A stretch of 64,000 bases of DNA from Channa striata (Eukaryota; Chordata; Actinopteri; Anabantiformes; Channidae): the NCBI GenBank assembly GCA_033026295.1, contig CM065175.1, positions 20,842,837 to 20,906,836 of the forward strand, given 5' to 3'. The first letter of the stretch is position 1. Every line of letters begins with the position of its first letter. Below the pieces are notes generated by a model. The model saw only the letters and a list, made by a program, of their open reading frames with translations. It was not told where the DNA came from and did not search any database. Position numbers and translations under genes: made by a program. Shown here in pieces: positions 13,601-28,600 of this stretch.

Positions 13601-16600
13601 TTTCTCCCCTCAGGGGTGGCAGGCCTTCGGGGCTCCTTCACTCTCTCGAGCGGGGCGGGGGAGGAGGTTCGGTGGTCTAACCTGGCGGGGGTCTTGGCTC
13701 TCTTGGGTCGACCCTTAGGGGTTGATGGGCTTCCACGCGTGGATGGAGGCTTGGGAGAGGCAGCAGGGCTGGGAGATGCAGTTCTGTTCTTAGGTGTGGC
13801 TGGAGATGACGGTCGTTGTCTTGCTAAAGGACTGGGACTAGAATACGGGAGACAAATTTAACACTGATAAGAAATTGTTTTTAGGCTTTCATCCTGAATT
13901 TTTCTTTTATGCTAACTGAAATATTGGTTTAAACAAATTTCCTGATTTGACCTGAATTCGACAAAAAGGCCATGTCACGTAAAGATTGAATCCCTTTAAC
14001 ATGCATTATCGGTCAGCATCCCAGCAGTTTTTAAAGAGCAAACATCCATTATGCTGAAGACGTTTTAGGCCTCCGGCACCACCAGCTCTTTTTGTGGAGT
14101 CAACAGACCTGCGTTTTTTCCTGTTTCATCCCTTTTGTCATGGATGTCAATTATTTCTCTTCCCTTGGGATAAGACAGGAAATTACCACTAGTTCTTGGA
14201 TCCTTCACTCTGTGCCTGTGCAGCAGTGCATGAAATAGCTGCGGGTCAGAAGGATCTAGGGATAATCTTTTTCCCAATAAATCAAAATAGATTGCATTTG
14301 TCAGGTTATTCAAAATATTTTACGATACATAGAATATTCCAATTATACTTTTGTCAAATTGTCTTAATTCAAATTTGAATTGTTTCAGTAACTAAATTCA
14401 GTTGTTCTGACAGGTTGGTTTTCTTAATAAAATTTTGGGTTATTGTAAAGTAAATTTTTCATGTGCAAAGGATAAAGAGTTTTTCCTATTTTGTAAATTA
14501 TGAATAAAATCCTAATAAACAGAACTGATCTGAATATGTCTGAAATGCACTTAGAAAGAAAACGGTATAAACAAACCGGTTTACCTTGGATCTGGCCTGT
14601 GTCTCATGCTGGGCAGAGACTGTCTCTTCTTGAGCACCTTCTCCTTACTGAGTGCGTGTTTCTCTTTTTCATTCTCTCGTTCTTTGTCTCTCTTTTCTTT
14701 CTTGTTTTTATCAATCTGAAACAAAACCACAAATTCAGTCTTTTTCCTATGAATTTCCAATATGTCAATTCAATCAAAGATGTACACTGGCCACTTTATT
14801 AGGTACACCTGTACATTCCAAAACAATTCAATACAGCAGCTCTGCCATGAATTCTGATTTTACAAGGTTCTAATTTGTCAGTTTTTTAAGTTGGAACTCT
14901 CACAAAGGTGATAATTCTAATATGTGTTTATGACTGAGGCCAAAGTGGTTAGTGGAATTGTACTGGAGGGGATTATAAGAGGACATGGTTCTAATGTTGA
15001 AAATGAATGGTGTGGCCAAAACATTAGAAGCACTTTCTCTTGTAATTCCGTCCAGTTTTAGTCCACTAACCACTTTGGCCCCAGTCATAAACACATATTA
15101 GAATTATCACGTTTGTGAGAGTTCCAACTTAAAAACTGACAAATTAGAACCTTGTCAAATCTGAATTCATGTCAGAGCTGCTGTACTGGATTGTATTAGA
15201 ATGTACAGATGTACCTATTAAAGTGGCCCCTGAGTGTATGATGCTATACATTATTAAACAACAATCAAACTAGCTATTTTGCTTTTTTTGCTCCTCACTT
15301 GTATATTGTCTTGAACAAAAGCATTTCCTCTATCGCTAAATGTAAATGTATAAAATGCAAACAAAATAAAAAAATAAAACATCAGTGAGAACATTTTGCT
15401 TTCTTGGAGTGTTCTAGAAAAACTAACAGCACTGTCCATGTTAAACTTTTGTTGCTGAATAATAAACCAACTTGCAAAAACAATATCAGCTGTTATCGAT
15501 TTCATGGCTTTTTAGTTCCATGCTTATTCTGGAAAAGGGCTCACTTATTACTCACTTATTACGAGTCTCTAGACGTAAAATGCTTTCCCCTTCATCCCCT
15601 GTTGCAACTTCCTGAAGATTATGACTACACTTGGCTGTGAGCAGAAAATATGAGATGCACGTTACGAGGTAATTAGGCAGACATACAGGCGTGGAGCTCC
15701 GTCGGTGTTGACGCTGGGTGATGTCCGGTGTGCTGGACGTCACCCTCCAGCGGTCAGAGCAGCGGTGGTGGGGCTGGTGGGCGCACAGGGTGAGAGGACT
15801 GGCCGAGGCCGAACGAGGGCAGAGAAGAGAGTCTGAAGAGAAGGTGGCACAACATCAAAGGTTGTCAACACACACAGCAGCGAAAGGATTTAAACTGTGG
15901 CCACGTTTCTCCCCCCGCAACTTACGACCGTCTTTGCCATTACTGAGGACACTGGCAGCACTGCGGCTCCTGGCAAGGAAAGACAGCGTCGGTGTCATCA
16001 GCCGGTCAACTATGCTGCTCTCCCACGGAGACAGGGCCAGGCTACGAGCTGCAGGTACAAAAAAAAAAAAAAAAAAAAAAGGGACAATAACTGGATGTCC
16101 TCAGTTGAACCAGTTGTGAGGATATGAGCCCCAAACCACAGCTATATTGGTGGAACCTGGACACAGTTTAAACTGTCCCTCGTTACCAAATTACAGCACA
16201 AAATATAAAGTCTAAAGTCTATATTTAAAAAAAAAAAAAAAAAAAAGAGTAGCTTCCTGGATTTGGGCTTGTAACAAGAGGTCTACAAGCCACAAAGACC
16301 CAATAAAATACACAAATTCCCATAAAAGACACCTACGTGCCACAAAATGAGATTATGAGAGGAAGGAGGAGAAAAATAAACCTACTAAATGTATTAGATA
16401 TATCCTTAGCTTGTGTGTGTACACAGAGAGAGAGAGAGAGGTAGTTATTTGAAAGGCTTGTCCAGAGACTGAGTCAGGTATTTATAACCACAGCTTGACA
16501 CAAGCAAAAAAGATGGGGAGGCGTGTCAGTGTTTATTTGGGGGAGAAACTTTCTTCAGCTGTGAGCTGTAGGACAAGAAAGATGTTCTACTCAATGTTCA

Positions 16601-19600
16601 CAGACAGGGTGTGTAATTGTGTTGGCGTAGAGAGCGGAGCACAGGGATGTACTGTTACCATCTATTTCTTCAGCAGCACAGAGGAGCCGTACCTGCTCCG
16701 GGGTCTTTTTGGAATATACCGTCTCCTGGAAAATGCTGACTTACTCACTAATTTGCCTCTTTTAAAACTCCGAAGTTTACTCAGGAGTACACTATGACCT
16801 ACTTATTTTGGGACAGATAAGAGATCAGCACTTATTTTAGGCATTAAGAAAATCTGCTCCAAATACCTATGTAGGTTATTAATTTGTTCTATTGAAAAAA
16901 CATTTAAGACAGACAAGTCAGCCCACATCCAGGATGTTGTGATGAAAATGAGCACAAAATGATCCATTTCACTGTGCAAACACACCAGGAATGAAATGGT
17001 CATTACCACACAATGAACCAACCAAAGGAAAGTGAAACACAACAGAATATGTACACTGTACATAACCCATAGTAAAATATGAGCATGCAGAGCATGTCAA
17101 ACAAAACCCCGAGCCAAAATCTGGAGAGTAAAAGCAAAACAAGAACTCAGTGGTTTTGGAAGATGGAAATAGGTCAGCTGTCAACCATCAAGAACAGGAG
17201 AGGGACTGTAAACAGAAAGGGGAAGAGGTAACGGAGAAAAAAAAAATAGAACAATGACGGACGTGTTTGGAGATATGGGCAGTGGCAGAGTCATGGACAC
17301 ATTTAAGGAGTGGGACGAGCATTCCAGATGCTGCCTTACTTCTGCTGGGAGAGTTCCAGAGCGTGGCGGAGGACTTGGAGAGTCGCTTGTTTATAACAGA
17401 GTCCACATGTTTGGGCAGGTTGACCGTTGACACAGAGCATCTGCCTAAGAAGCCAAAAGAGTGCCACACAGATGTTCATAGAGGTTTAAGAGGAGGAGGG
17501 GGAACGTCTGTGGCGCCATGCTACAAACATACAGCCACTCATTGTAAAGGCAACGACAATAACAAATATGCAAGGAGAGCAAGCAAAGTCCAGACAAAGA
17601 CAATCTGTCTTGAAATTTAGAAAGAAAAATAACCTTTAGAACATGCAACATCTTTACAGACAAAAAAAGTGTCCCCATAAATCCCCAAATAAACCAGAGC
17701 TCGTACTTAAACAGTTTCTAGTGGCACTACTTCTTAGCCTAGATATATGCTCTAGAAAGATATTTAATATTTTGAATTAAACTTTTTTTAATGCAGTGAG
17801 CACACTGAATTCCATTTAATTAGACAGAAAATTAAAATGTGTATTTGTGATTTAGGGCAACTTAGCCTTTACGGTTCTTAAAATTTCAGATTTTTTACAA
17901 GTTTATGTCTATGCCAACAACCTCAACTCAAAGACCAGTCAAATACCCAAACCTCTACAAATCATGTCTTCAAGCTCCAAACGCAAGCTTGGGGAACAGA
18001 GAAAGAACCATAACAACCAAACAAGGGATGCAAAGCAGCTTCTGGGAAAGGTACACACATTTCATGGTCGATGACGTCAACTGGCACAATATCTTGAATC
18101 CGTAAAAATCATCCATGTGCAACACTTGTATTAGTTCCCAGGTTTGTATATCCCTCTAATACACTGCAATCAAATGAACGCTCTTTCCTAAAACGTCGTC
18201 AGATGTGACTCAGAGTAGGACAGAGTAATGGAAGCACTAAAACAGGCAGAGAATGAATGTCATTGAAATGGCTGGAGGAGGACAGAGGCCAGCAGGGCTA
18301 TTTCAGAACCTTTCCTGCCTTTGCGATTCTATTGCAGGCTATTAACTTCCATCACGATACGCAGACCATTTCATCATCTTATTTACAGCAGACTGGTTAA
18401 AAAAGGGAGGAAGGGAGACATCATCTTGTCAATACATCTCTGGGTTATGGCACAGATGATTACATGGCAAAACGTGAACCTACAGACTCTTCAGAGTTGA
18501 AGCTTTCAGTCAAGAAGAAGAAGATTTAAGCTAACACACTTCAACAATCAGTTGTTGGATTGTCAAGACATTGACAGCAATTGCTCCAGTGAAGCAGACG
18601 AATATATTTTTACTTTGTATGATCAATACAGTCTGATCACGATAAGGGACCAATGACCCTCAAGTACGGTTTCATATACAAACATTATATAAGGACAGAC
18701 CTGCGGTGGCCAACATGTCAGAGAAAAGTGTTTAACTGATGGAGGATGAACAGACCAGATTAAAAATATAATGAAACAAAACCTAGTGAGCTCTCCAAAT
18801 CTGTTTGGCAGCTTCCCTGGCTGTAAACTTGCCAGTATTTTATGCCAACCATGAGCATAAAAAAAACCCCAAACATATACCTCACTAATCTATTTAGGGA
18901 TTAGAAAGCAGAAAACTAAATTAATGCTGGTATTATTTACCATAAACAAGTCATGAATTCCAGGCATTAATGAATAATTTTAAAACAGATTGTTTAAGAC
19001 ATTTATAGAGCAAAAATGCCAAACCTTTTTAGGTTTCAGCTTCTCAAACATAAGGCTTTAGGAAATTGAAATGGACATGTTTCCAACCCTTTAACTGAAA
19101 CTGAAGTAAGAGTTTAATGAATGAAAATCAATATCAGACACTGATCCCTTACAAATCCGGTACAGCACAACTGATAGACAAGCTTAGCATCGCGTCAAAG
19201 AAACAAAAGCATGTGAGCAGGTCATTCACTGACAGTGAAAGTAGTGTCAGTTCTGTTTTTGATTTACATGATGTTTCTGAAATAAGGCTGGAGCTTAAGT
19301 GAACAGCAGATGGATTTCTCTCATTAGCTCCTTGGGCTGGTCGTACTGCAACTCAAGACTCAGTTATGAGAAATAAAAACCATACAAACAGAAGAGCCAG
19401 AAAAGTGATCACATATATTCATCAGTTAGCTAAATGAGACACGTGTGTGATGTTATGACGTGTAACCAGGTAGGATCGGCGTACACACCCTCTTTCTGGC
19501 TGGAGCTCTGGTTCAGCGCACCAGCCCAGGACCATCTTTGCTGGCGGATTTCTGCCCATGTTTTCTTAGTTGACCTGTGGATGGCGGCCTCGTAGCGTTC

Positions 19601-22600
19601 CTAGACAAGATGCAGTGGAAACCAGACATTTACAATGTAGGAACTCTTTGAAAAACTAACAAAACAAATGTGCAACTTTAATGCTTAGGGAGTTTGTCCT
19701 TCAGTTGAAAGCCTTGCATTTAAGAACCTCTCCGGCTGGTCCTTGAGGAAAACCCTAAATCCCTTCTTCTACCACTGAGCCTGTTCTGCTCCCACTGCAG
19801 TGAAATGGGCATTAATATTACTTTATTAACTGGAGACTTTTCTACTCCCAACATACTTTGTTCTTCTCCAGTTTCTGTTTCTGCCTCTCCTCCAGGGCAG
19901 TTCGCCGTTTTTCGGCCTTGATCCGCTGTTGCTCGAGCTTCCTGCGGCGCTCCTCCAGCTGCTGCTCCCTCAGCTGCCGTGCTTTCTCCTCCTTCTCCAG
20001 CCACTGGGTCTTTTTGGCAGCTAAGATGGGACAAAACACTTTGTCAGGGGTACAATTTTTAAAACAGAGCACAAGTGCAAGGGTCTCTTTGCATCTTCTG
20101 TCTTTTGAAAGACAGATTGTACAAATCCACTTCAAAGATGCAGATGACAAGCTTTATCCTAAAAGAACAGCGTGATACCTGTTGAAAGCCATTATTTGAC
20201 ACAAAAAACATCTTTTGACACCTTTAACCTTTGATAGCAATTTAAGGAAAAATGCAGCTTGAGGAAAGAAGATTTAAGCCACGCCAATGTTTACTTCAAA
20301 CCTAAAGCAGTCTTTGAAAAAAGAAAACCCTTTTGTGTTTTGAAAATAAATTAAATTACTTGACTTTTTTGCAGAAAGCCACATAATGCCACGTTAGACC
20401 GATACACTCTTTCTGAAGTGACACTTTTATACCACACTAATCGGATCAAGCTTGCGTGTCACTTTCAATAAATCTCACACTTTGAAATTGAAATTGTCTC
20501 CTTGTGCCAGAGCTATTCAAAGAGCATGAAAGGAGCCTTTTGCAGCTGCCTCCCCCTTGTGTGTGTGTGTGTGTGTGTGTGTACACAACTTGCCATATTT
20601 CTTTAAACTACAAAGTAAAACCTCCATGGAGAATCAGGCAGTGCTCAGTTCTCTAAGGCACTTGATGCAACAAAAGCAACTGGTTGTGGGTTTCGGATTA
20701 TGGCGACAGGTCAGTGCAGAGAAGCTGGAGGCTAGAGGGGTTAATATTTATTGGGAGGCAAACAGTTCAAGGAGGAAATGAAGTTTTACTGAGGTACTGG
20801 TTGCCAACCTTGCGGCAAAGAAATATCCACTGCAGTGCTTGTATCAGCTTATCACAGCTCAATGGCCTCAATTTGAAAGATCTTTACCTTCCAGTACTAC
20901 AGGGCAGGCTACTGTATATAAAATGTCTGCATAGTCTTGACTTTATTATGTAAAGTGCCTTGAGATGACTTTATTGTAAATGGGTGCTATATAAATAAAA
21001 CCCGCTGTGCTGTGATGAAAACAGAGGGAGAAGGAAACTGCCTCAGCTGCCAACAAATTAAATGTTTAAGCGTTGACTCCCTCCCTGCGGTGTACAGCTT
21101 TAGTCACATATTTATTGTTTAAAAAAACCTACACAAAATCACGTTTAAGCAAAAAGTGACCATATGTTGCATTCAGCAATCAAAGCTTTGAATTTAAGTA
21201 ATTTTGCACGAGTGTTTAGTGATGGTTTTCTAGACTATAGGGACAAGTTGCAGGAAGGATAATGAACTAATGATAAATCCTGGTACATAAAGTATTTATA
21301 CCATCCCACCAAAGACTGTGCAGTTAAACATGACACAGAACACCTGAGGCACAGGAGGGAATATATAGATATAAGATTTTCGAATCACGCAGTTACTTAT
21401 TACTGAACTACAGATATAACTGGGTATAGCTGATCAGCTAAGTCGTCCTGACTAAGATCTATTTTGAGTTGATATTGTAAACACAAGCTTTGGCAGGATC
21501 AGATCTTTTATCCAAGTGTGACTGAGAGCATTAGATCAGACCAGACTAATCCACGCTATGACGTGTCAAAGTCATCTTACTGCTGCCGAACACACACTTG
21601 GATTAGACTAGAGGGCATTATTGAAAGAACTAGTTTAAAGACATATGTGAAGTTAAATATTATAATCATTAATTTATTCCGTATTCATTCCACAAATCCA
21701 TTTGTAAAATATAAATGGTGTTTTTCAAATCTTTAAGCTCTAATGAGGCCAAAGTGGGATATTCTATAGTCTGCATTTCTCTAACTCCAAGTTTATAAAA
21801 ACACCATCTATAACATTTCCAATGCATAAAGCCTGAGAGACGACCACATCAAGAAAACACGCAGGCTCAGATAAACATCATCATCCCACTCGGTATCTAA
21901 ACAAGTTAATGCTAGTTTACCTATTTTTCTTTTTCAGAAAATTGTGAACTGTGTGGTTTCTGTTTGGCCATATGGAGTTGTTTAGATGTAAATTCACAGC
22001 CAAGATAAATTTGGCTGCAAGTGTCTCTAAAACCTCAAATGTCTGCTTTAGGATTGTAATCATAGTGGTTTTGTGGCAAGTGGTTCCAACATGTTATCTT
22101 TTAAATACAAAATCCACATTGTTCCATAGTGTCTGCAATTCAGGACACGTGGATGGACAAAGTTCAAACTCCGGGCATGACACATCCTCTTCTACCTAAA
22201 CCCTGAAGCCCCATTTAAAAACCAGTAATTTTTTACACAAAAATGATTGGTTACATGATCAGCCTATGGCTACATGAATTTACGTGAAAGACACACTGAT
22301 GATGTTCAGAGCATTAAAAAGAAACAATTAGATGAAATTTATATGATAAGAACAAAAAGGAAACCACCATGATTTTAAAACAAGGAATGCGAGTGAGTGA
22401 CACTGGGCCTGGACAATACGACCAACTCAATATTGTAACTAATCTTAATGTCAAAACTGACCTTTGCACTAATATTTTTATAGATCCTCACATATTAAAA
22501 CAGTCGTTCTAATTATCAATGTCATTACTTTATTGAAAACATTGTACCATGGAAATCTGATCAAAGTACTTTGTGAATAAATGCTGTTATGATATCAATA

Positions 22601-25600
22601 TTGAAATGGTGGAGGTATTGCCCAGCTCGAATTGAAACTACTGAATTTCAAGTTAAGACATTTATAAAAAAATATAAATAATAATCTGAAATGGTCCTCA
22701 TGATCACCGTCACCATCACCACATAAACACAGGTGAGTGACTTACCTTGTGACTTGCTGAGCTCTTCTGCGGGAGGAAAGGGTGAGAGAGAAGACAGAGG
22801 GATCTGTCAATCATGCAAAGCAGTGCGCGACCAGCATGTATTTGTGCGACAACAGCCGTGTGTTACACAAAATAATAATAGAACGGGGGTCAGGCATGTC
22901 GTATCAGCTGTCACGCAGCTGTGGCATTCATTGCAAACTTGTGGCATCAATCAAAGAGCATCAGTATAAGTGATGCTCAGTGATGCTCCATGCAACAAAA
23001 TTTCAAGTCACAGAGATATTCATGCAAATTAGCTACATATTCACAAATATTTGTTTTTATATGTGAAATTTTTGGTCAATGTAGGAAATAGCTCCATTTA
23101 ATTCAAGTTGTAAAAAATGTTTTTTTTGCAGAGGTGAGCTAGAGCAATGTTAAAGAAAAAATACAATGAGCATGCATTTGTACATACTATGAGTAAACGG
23201 GTAATATGCAGAACATGAACATATTCATATCTGGTAAAATGGTGTCTTGGTTCATGCACATGCCGCCTGAAGCCTCCAGTAAACACATTACGACACAAAC
23301 ACAAATGCAACCTCTTTCACCCCGACACTAGAGGGCGCTCTCTCTCTGCTTAAAGGGCTTCTCCTCACTGTTTTTGGCTCAACTTACCCAGATATTTGGC
23401 TTTTTCCTCTCTTCTTTCCTTAGCAAGCTTCTGCCTCTCCTCTGCCTTCACAATGTCTGAAATGAGAATGGAACATCAGACAGAGGATGTGGGAATGAGG
23501 TGTCATTTTCTAAACATTTTTCAGGCCCAGTCCAATGTTTCTTTGCATCTCAAAACACATTTATAAATGTTGTAAGTATAATTCAAGCTCTTACTTTTTT
23601 TATTTCAGAGTGAGATTCTTGACATACTTTCACATAAATAAAAAATTAGGATAAATAGGGTTTTACTAAGATCTCAATTAAAGCTAATTTGTTGAACTGA
23701 GTTTAGCTGGAATCATTCCATGATGAGGACGTGTTAACGATAAAATATTTACCACAATTAAGTACATTTCCACTATGAAGAGAAAAGAACAGTGCATTTC
23801 TCATTTGTCCATCTATGGTTTTGACACAAGTATTTCTGAATTGTACGTACACCTGTGTTATTAGAAGAAAAATTTGCTGTTTTTATTCACTGCTGCTAAA
23901 TCGGCACATTAACGCCTGCCAACGTTTGAATGAAATCATAAGGAAAAGCATTGAAACAAGACAATGACAGGAAACTGACAATGCTGATACACATGCTGAA
24001 GCTGATGTGTAGCATATTTCTTTAGAAAATATGTTTAAGGAAAAGCCCAAAGGACAAATGTTTGAAGGGAAGCCAATATTATCCATATAAAGCTGCGGTT
24101 CCTGGGAGGCTCAGTGACGCTCCTATGCCATCTGGATGTGGGTGTATGTTTAACTGTGATAGGTTTTGACTAGCGGGGTGCACATACAGTACATATATCT
24201 CTTCTCTCCGTGATATCTCTGGTGCCTGCACACACAACATTCTTTCCAAATACCTCAGTGGAACCACTCCGTGAAAAAGCCAAGAGGGAGAGCCGTGCAA
24301 GCAAACACTGAAGTGAGCCATCTCAAGAATTCAAACTGCATCCTTGCATGTAGCTGCTGCTTCTCCCTGGGATAAATGATCAGTCTGACGTCCCAAAGTC
24401 TCTTTGCCTCTGTATGTTCTGTATAGATTATGCTAATTAAAGTCTTTTACAGATGAAGTCTTATTCCGTTCTTTGATAATTCATATGGAATACATTTCAG
24501 TTTGGACCTCCGGAAATAACTTGCCCACAGCTGGAAAATACTGCAGCCCTGATTTCCTTAAGCCTTTACGCTACATCTTCCCCCTCAGTCTTCACAAATC
24601 AGATGTGCAACATCAAAAACTAAACAAATTATCCTTCTGAAACATGAGCAGCGTACATACTACAAATCACACAAACTGCATCTGCCATACAGTCTCCCCT
24701 TGTAACAACCTCTGCCCCAATTAGATATTTATAGGGCTACAGAAAGCACACAGCCACAGTCTTGTAAGGTGCTGCTGTTTGCAACTCACCACCACGTTAA
24801 TCATAACATGTGCACACCCTGAGGCATCCTATGAAAATGTCAGCTATATGCCATTTTTTGCAAAAACCCAAAACTGGGGTACAATTGGAGCAGCGCAAGG
24901 TATACTGTGCTGAAACCTCCATGGACACAGAATAGGTAATGAAAATGATGCTCTCAAAAAAAAGCTTGCTCAACCCTAAGTCACAACAGTAGGACAATCT
25001 GTACACCATCAGCACGAGAAGTAAATCTCAGCAATAACTGAAAAAGATTTAGAGATGTAACGAAATATCACTCAGCAGCCTATAACTAGAAGCCGCAGCT
25101 GAACCACAAGCGTCAGGATTTAATTTTACTAATTAAGTGGCTGCAAAAGCTTTTCATCTTCACCCCTCTGGGTAGTGCAAAAGCTCACAAGTAATGAGCT
25201 TTAAAGAACAAGTGGAATAGGAACTTGAAGGACAAAAGTGAAGCATGTGTCATTGTTGAAATCAGGAGACGTAGCACGGAACAACACATTTGTGTAGAAC
25301 AGGCTAGACTTTGGCAAATGCAGAAACAATACTATAAATTGATATGCTATTTGATATTTGCCAAAATACTGTAAGTGTCTGACTGTATTATTTTAGCTTA
25401 TGTAGCACCACTTCACGCTATGAGAATAAAGATTAATGGATCAGGAACTAAGGGGAGAGGGGAAATTGAAGCTTACACTCCAAAACCCTTTTTGGAAAAA
25501 TTTGCTTAAAAAAAAAAAAGATTCTTATTCATGTTTCTTATGGCTCCTCTTCATAAGATGTCCGGCATTGTGTACAACACCTGTCTTCTAATAAATAAAT

Positions 25601-28600
25601 ATATGAACTGTTTTTATTCACTGCCGCTAATTCGTCACATTAACGGCTGCCAACATTTAAATGCCATCATAAGGAAAAGCATTCCACAAGACAATGACAG
25701 GAAACTGACAACGTTGATATACACAAACAGCGCTGAAGCTGATGTGTAACATACTGTGTTTCCTACTTTAAGAAAAGGCCCAAAGGACAAATGTCTGAAC
25801 AAAATTCTGAAGGAAATGCCAATATACAGAATGCCCAGCACTGTGTCAGTGATCAGCAAAAACTATCCACTTCCAAAGCTTATTTGTCCAAATTTAATCA
25901 AGATATTTTCTTTACCAATATAAATGCACATATTATATTCCAACTCGCACGTGGGATGTTTTTTCATGCTTGTTTCAACACTGCCGCAGCTATATTGGAT
26001 TTAGCTTCTTATCTGAAAGCATGTGGTCACTGCTACTTCAATACTGCAGCATTACGTTGCCTTGAGAGGGCTGGCCTAACTCCATCAGGGCGCAGCTGTA
26101 ATTACACCAGATCAGAGCACTGCTTTAAACCAGGAAACGTTCAGGAGGTTCCTTTATAGGGAAGACCTAAAGGGTATAAGTGGTTTGTTTACCTTTACCT
26201 CGTTTCAATCTGGGAACAGGTGACGCGGGTGATCCAGGTGATCGAGAGATGAAATCTGATTTTGTGTGAGTTGTAAGTCTCCGGTCTGTATCCTTCTTAG
26301 CTGGAGACTCAGTACTCTGGGTGTTGTCGGACTTCGGGGGGCTGCTCTCCCCCTCTGGGTCAGGCCTAACAGGGTTTGTTTTCAGATCCGAGTGAGGAGC
26401 TGGTTGAAAAGAAAAACAAGTGGTGAAATAACTAGGTAATGGGTAAGAGAAGCCCAGTGATGGTACTCAACTAGTTGTTCCTCATTCCACTCATTAGTGC
26501 AGATGACGTGATCTTCATGACTATGAAGAGATTATGTTCATGGAGAAACACTTTAGTTTGTAATACTGCAACATAATAAAACAGAACTCCCCATGTTGTA
26601 TGTATGTTTCTGTACAATGCTGCTTTCGGTTTCGGAGATTACGTGATACACACAGAGGTACAAGTTAGTAGCTCCCAGGTCTGCTCTTCTAATTCTACAC
26701 AACCCATTTCTAGTGTGCATAGCTGATTTATAGACAGAGTGGCCGTAGCAAATGGCCTGATTCCTTGGCAAAGCAAAATGCAGTAATTGCTTTTTGGCAT
26801 CGTCGTGATTCTATTGAGGTGAAATGATTCCGAGTGATCATCTTTCCAGAAAGTAGCCAAACTTTTTTTCTTTGAAAGCCACTCTCTTGTAGCTCAGTCA
26901 CCTGCACATCAGAGATTTTAAACATTGAAAAAAACAATAGTCGGGCTGGTTTGTTAGGACAACAGCTCTATGACTCACATTTGGCAGACTGCTGAACTTG
27001 AATCTCCTACTCAAACATTAGTTTGCACAGGCTTTGACGGCCAAACAAAGACCCTCATGGGAGAGACACTTGGCTTTGTCAATTCAGCACTGTACCCCTG
27101 ATCTCCCTCATGAACCACGTTGGAGCTCAGTTCCTTCTGCATAGTCTCTGAAGGTAAACACTGGGGCAACATGCTGTAAATTATTAAGACTTTGGCTAAA
27201 AACAACACAGACAGTAGGGGGCTGTCACACTGAAGCAGTGAGCGCACAAGATTTACTACACAAATGCTGTGCTATTCAACAGTTTGCAAAGAACCCAGAG
27301 CACCAATAAAGAGCAGAACCAATGCCGTCCAACTTTAGAGAACTGATTATGACTTTGTATAGAATATGCAACTCTATGCTTCTAAAGCCATGACAACTAA
27401 ATAGGCTATATAGATTTTCCCATACAAACCATCCCCATGTGAGTAAAATTTAGATAATATAAAACCTTGAGAGGTACAAAGATGGACAAAGGTCTGCATG
27501 AAGAGCCATCGATTTCTCACCAGTGCTACAGACACTTATCAGGCCTAATGGCAAAAATTGCCTGAGCCCTTCTTGGCACAGAGAAAGGCTATGTCATCTG
27601 TTTGGGAAATGGAGGCAGTTACTGATAACCACAAGCTGGACAAAGTCTGACTGGGCACAGGGAGATTCTAGCAGTATAAGTCTATGAAAGACTTCAGCTG
27701 GGAGACAAGATTCCGTTTCCTTTGTCAAAGCATGCTACTATTAAACAAGCATTCCTCGGGCAGCGATGTGCTCTGACTGAGAGGGGCCGTTGTCGTGGTC
27801 TCTGCATGGCAACGGGACAGCAGCCAAACACTGCAATGACAGTGAAAGTGGAAAGGACGGAAGAGGAATGGTAGTGAGGTGAAGTAAAAGTAGGGGAGGA
27901 ATGCTCCTCTATTCTCTCCTTGTTGTGAGTTTTTTGGAAAATTTTAGGATACACTGCAAGTGTGAAAAAAATACAGTAATTTAGAGGTAAACACATCGAG
28001 GTAGAACAGAGTGATTAATTAAGTGATTAAAACATTTATGTCAAGGAAAAATGCATCTACCAAAAAGATTCATTCAAGTTTAATACTTGTCAACCAAATG
28101 ACTACAGCATTTGTACAATATAACGATATGACTACTCTACTACTGAGATTATGAATTATATATCTTTTTTGCAAATCTATCATCCTATGCCATTTCCTTA
28201 TAGCTCCCAAAGGCAGACATCACAGGACACCAAAGGTGATAGAAGTAAGTGTAGGTCTAACAGGGGGTTGCTGTGTCGCCTCATGCTCTGTGAGCACTTT
28301 ACCATACACTGGGGACCTGGAGCCACTATGAATTGTCTGGCTGACCAGACTTTGGTTGACTGCTCATACAATCACTGTGATGTTTACTGTCAACGATAGA
28401 GAGACTGCAAATGCAACGCACTCTGGTATGTAGGTGGGCCTGACAATGAATACCAATGAAATCTGAAGCTCTCAGGAGGAGAAATGGGATGGGAGCGGAG
28501 AGAGGACTGCTGCTGTGCAGCCAGAGAGTGAAACAAGGGCTGATTGATGCAGCGCTCAACTGTCTCGGCTAACATAGCTAAAGGAACAGAGTGTACAACA

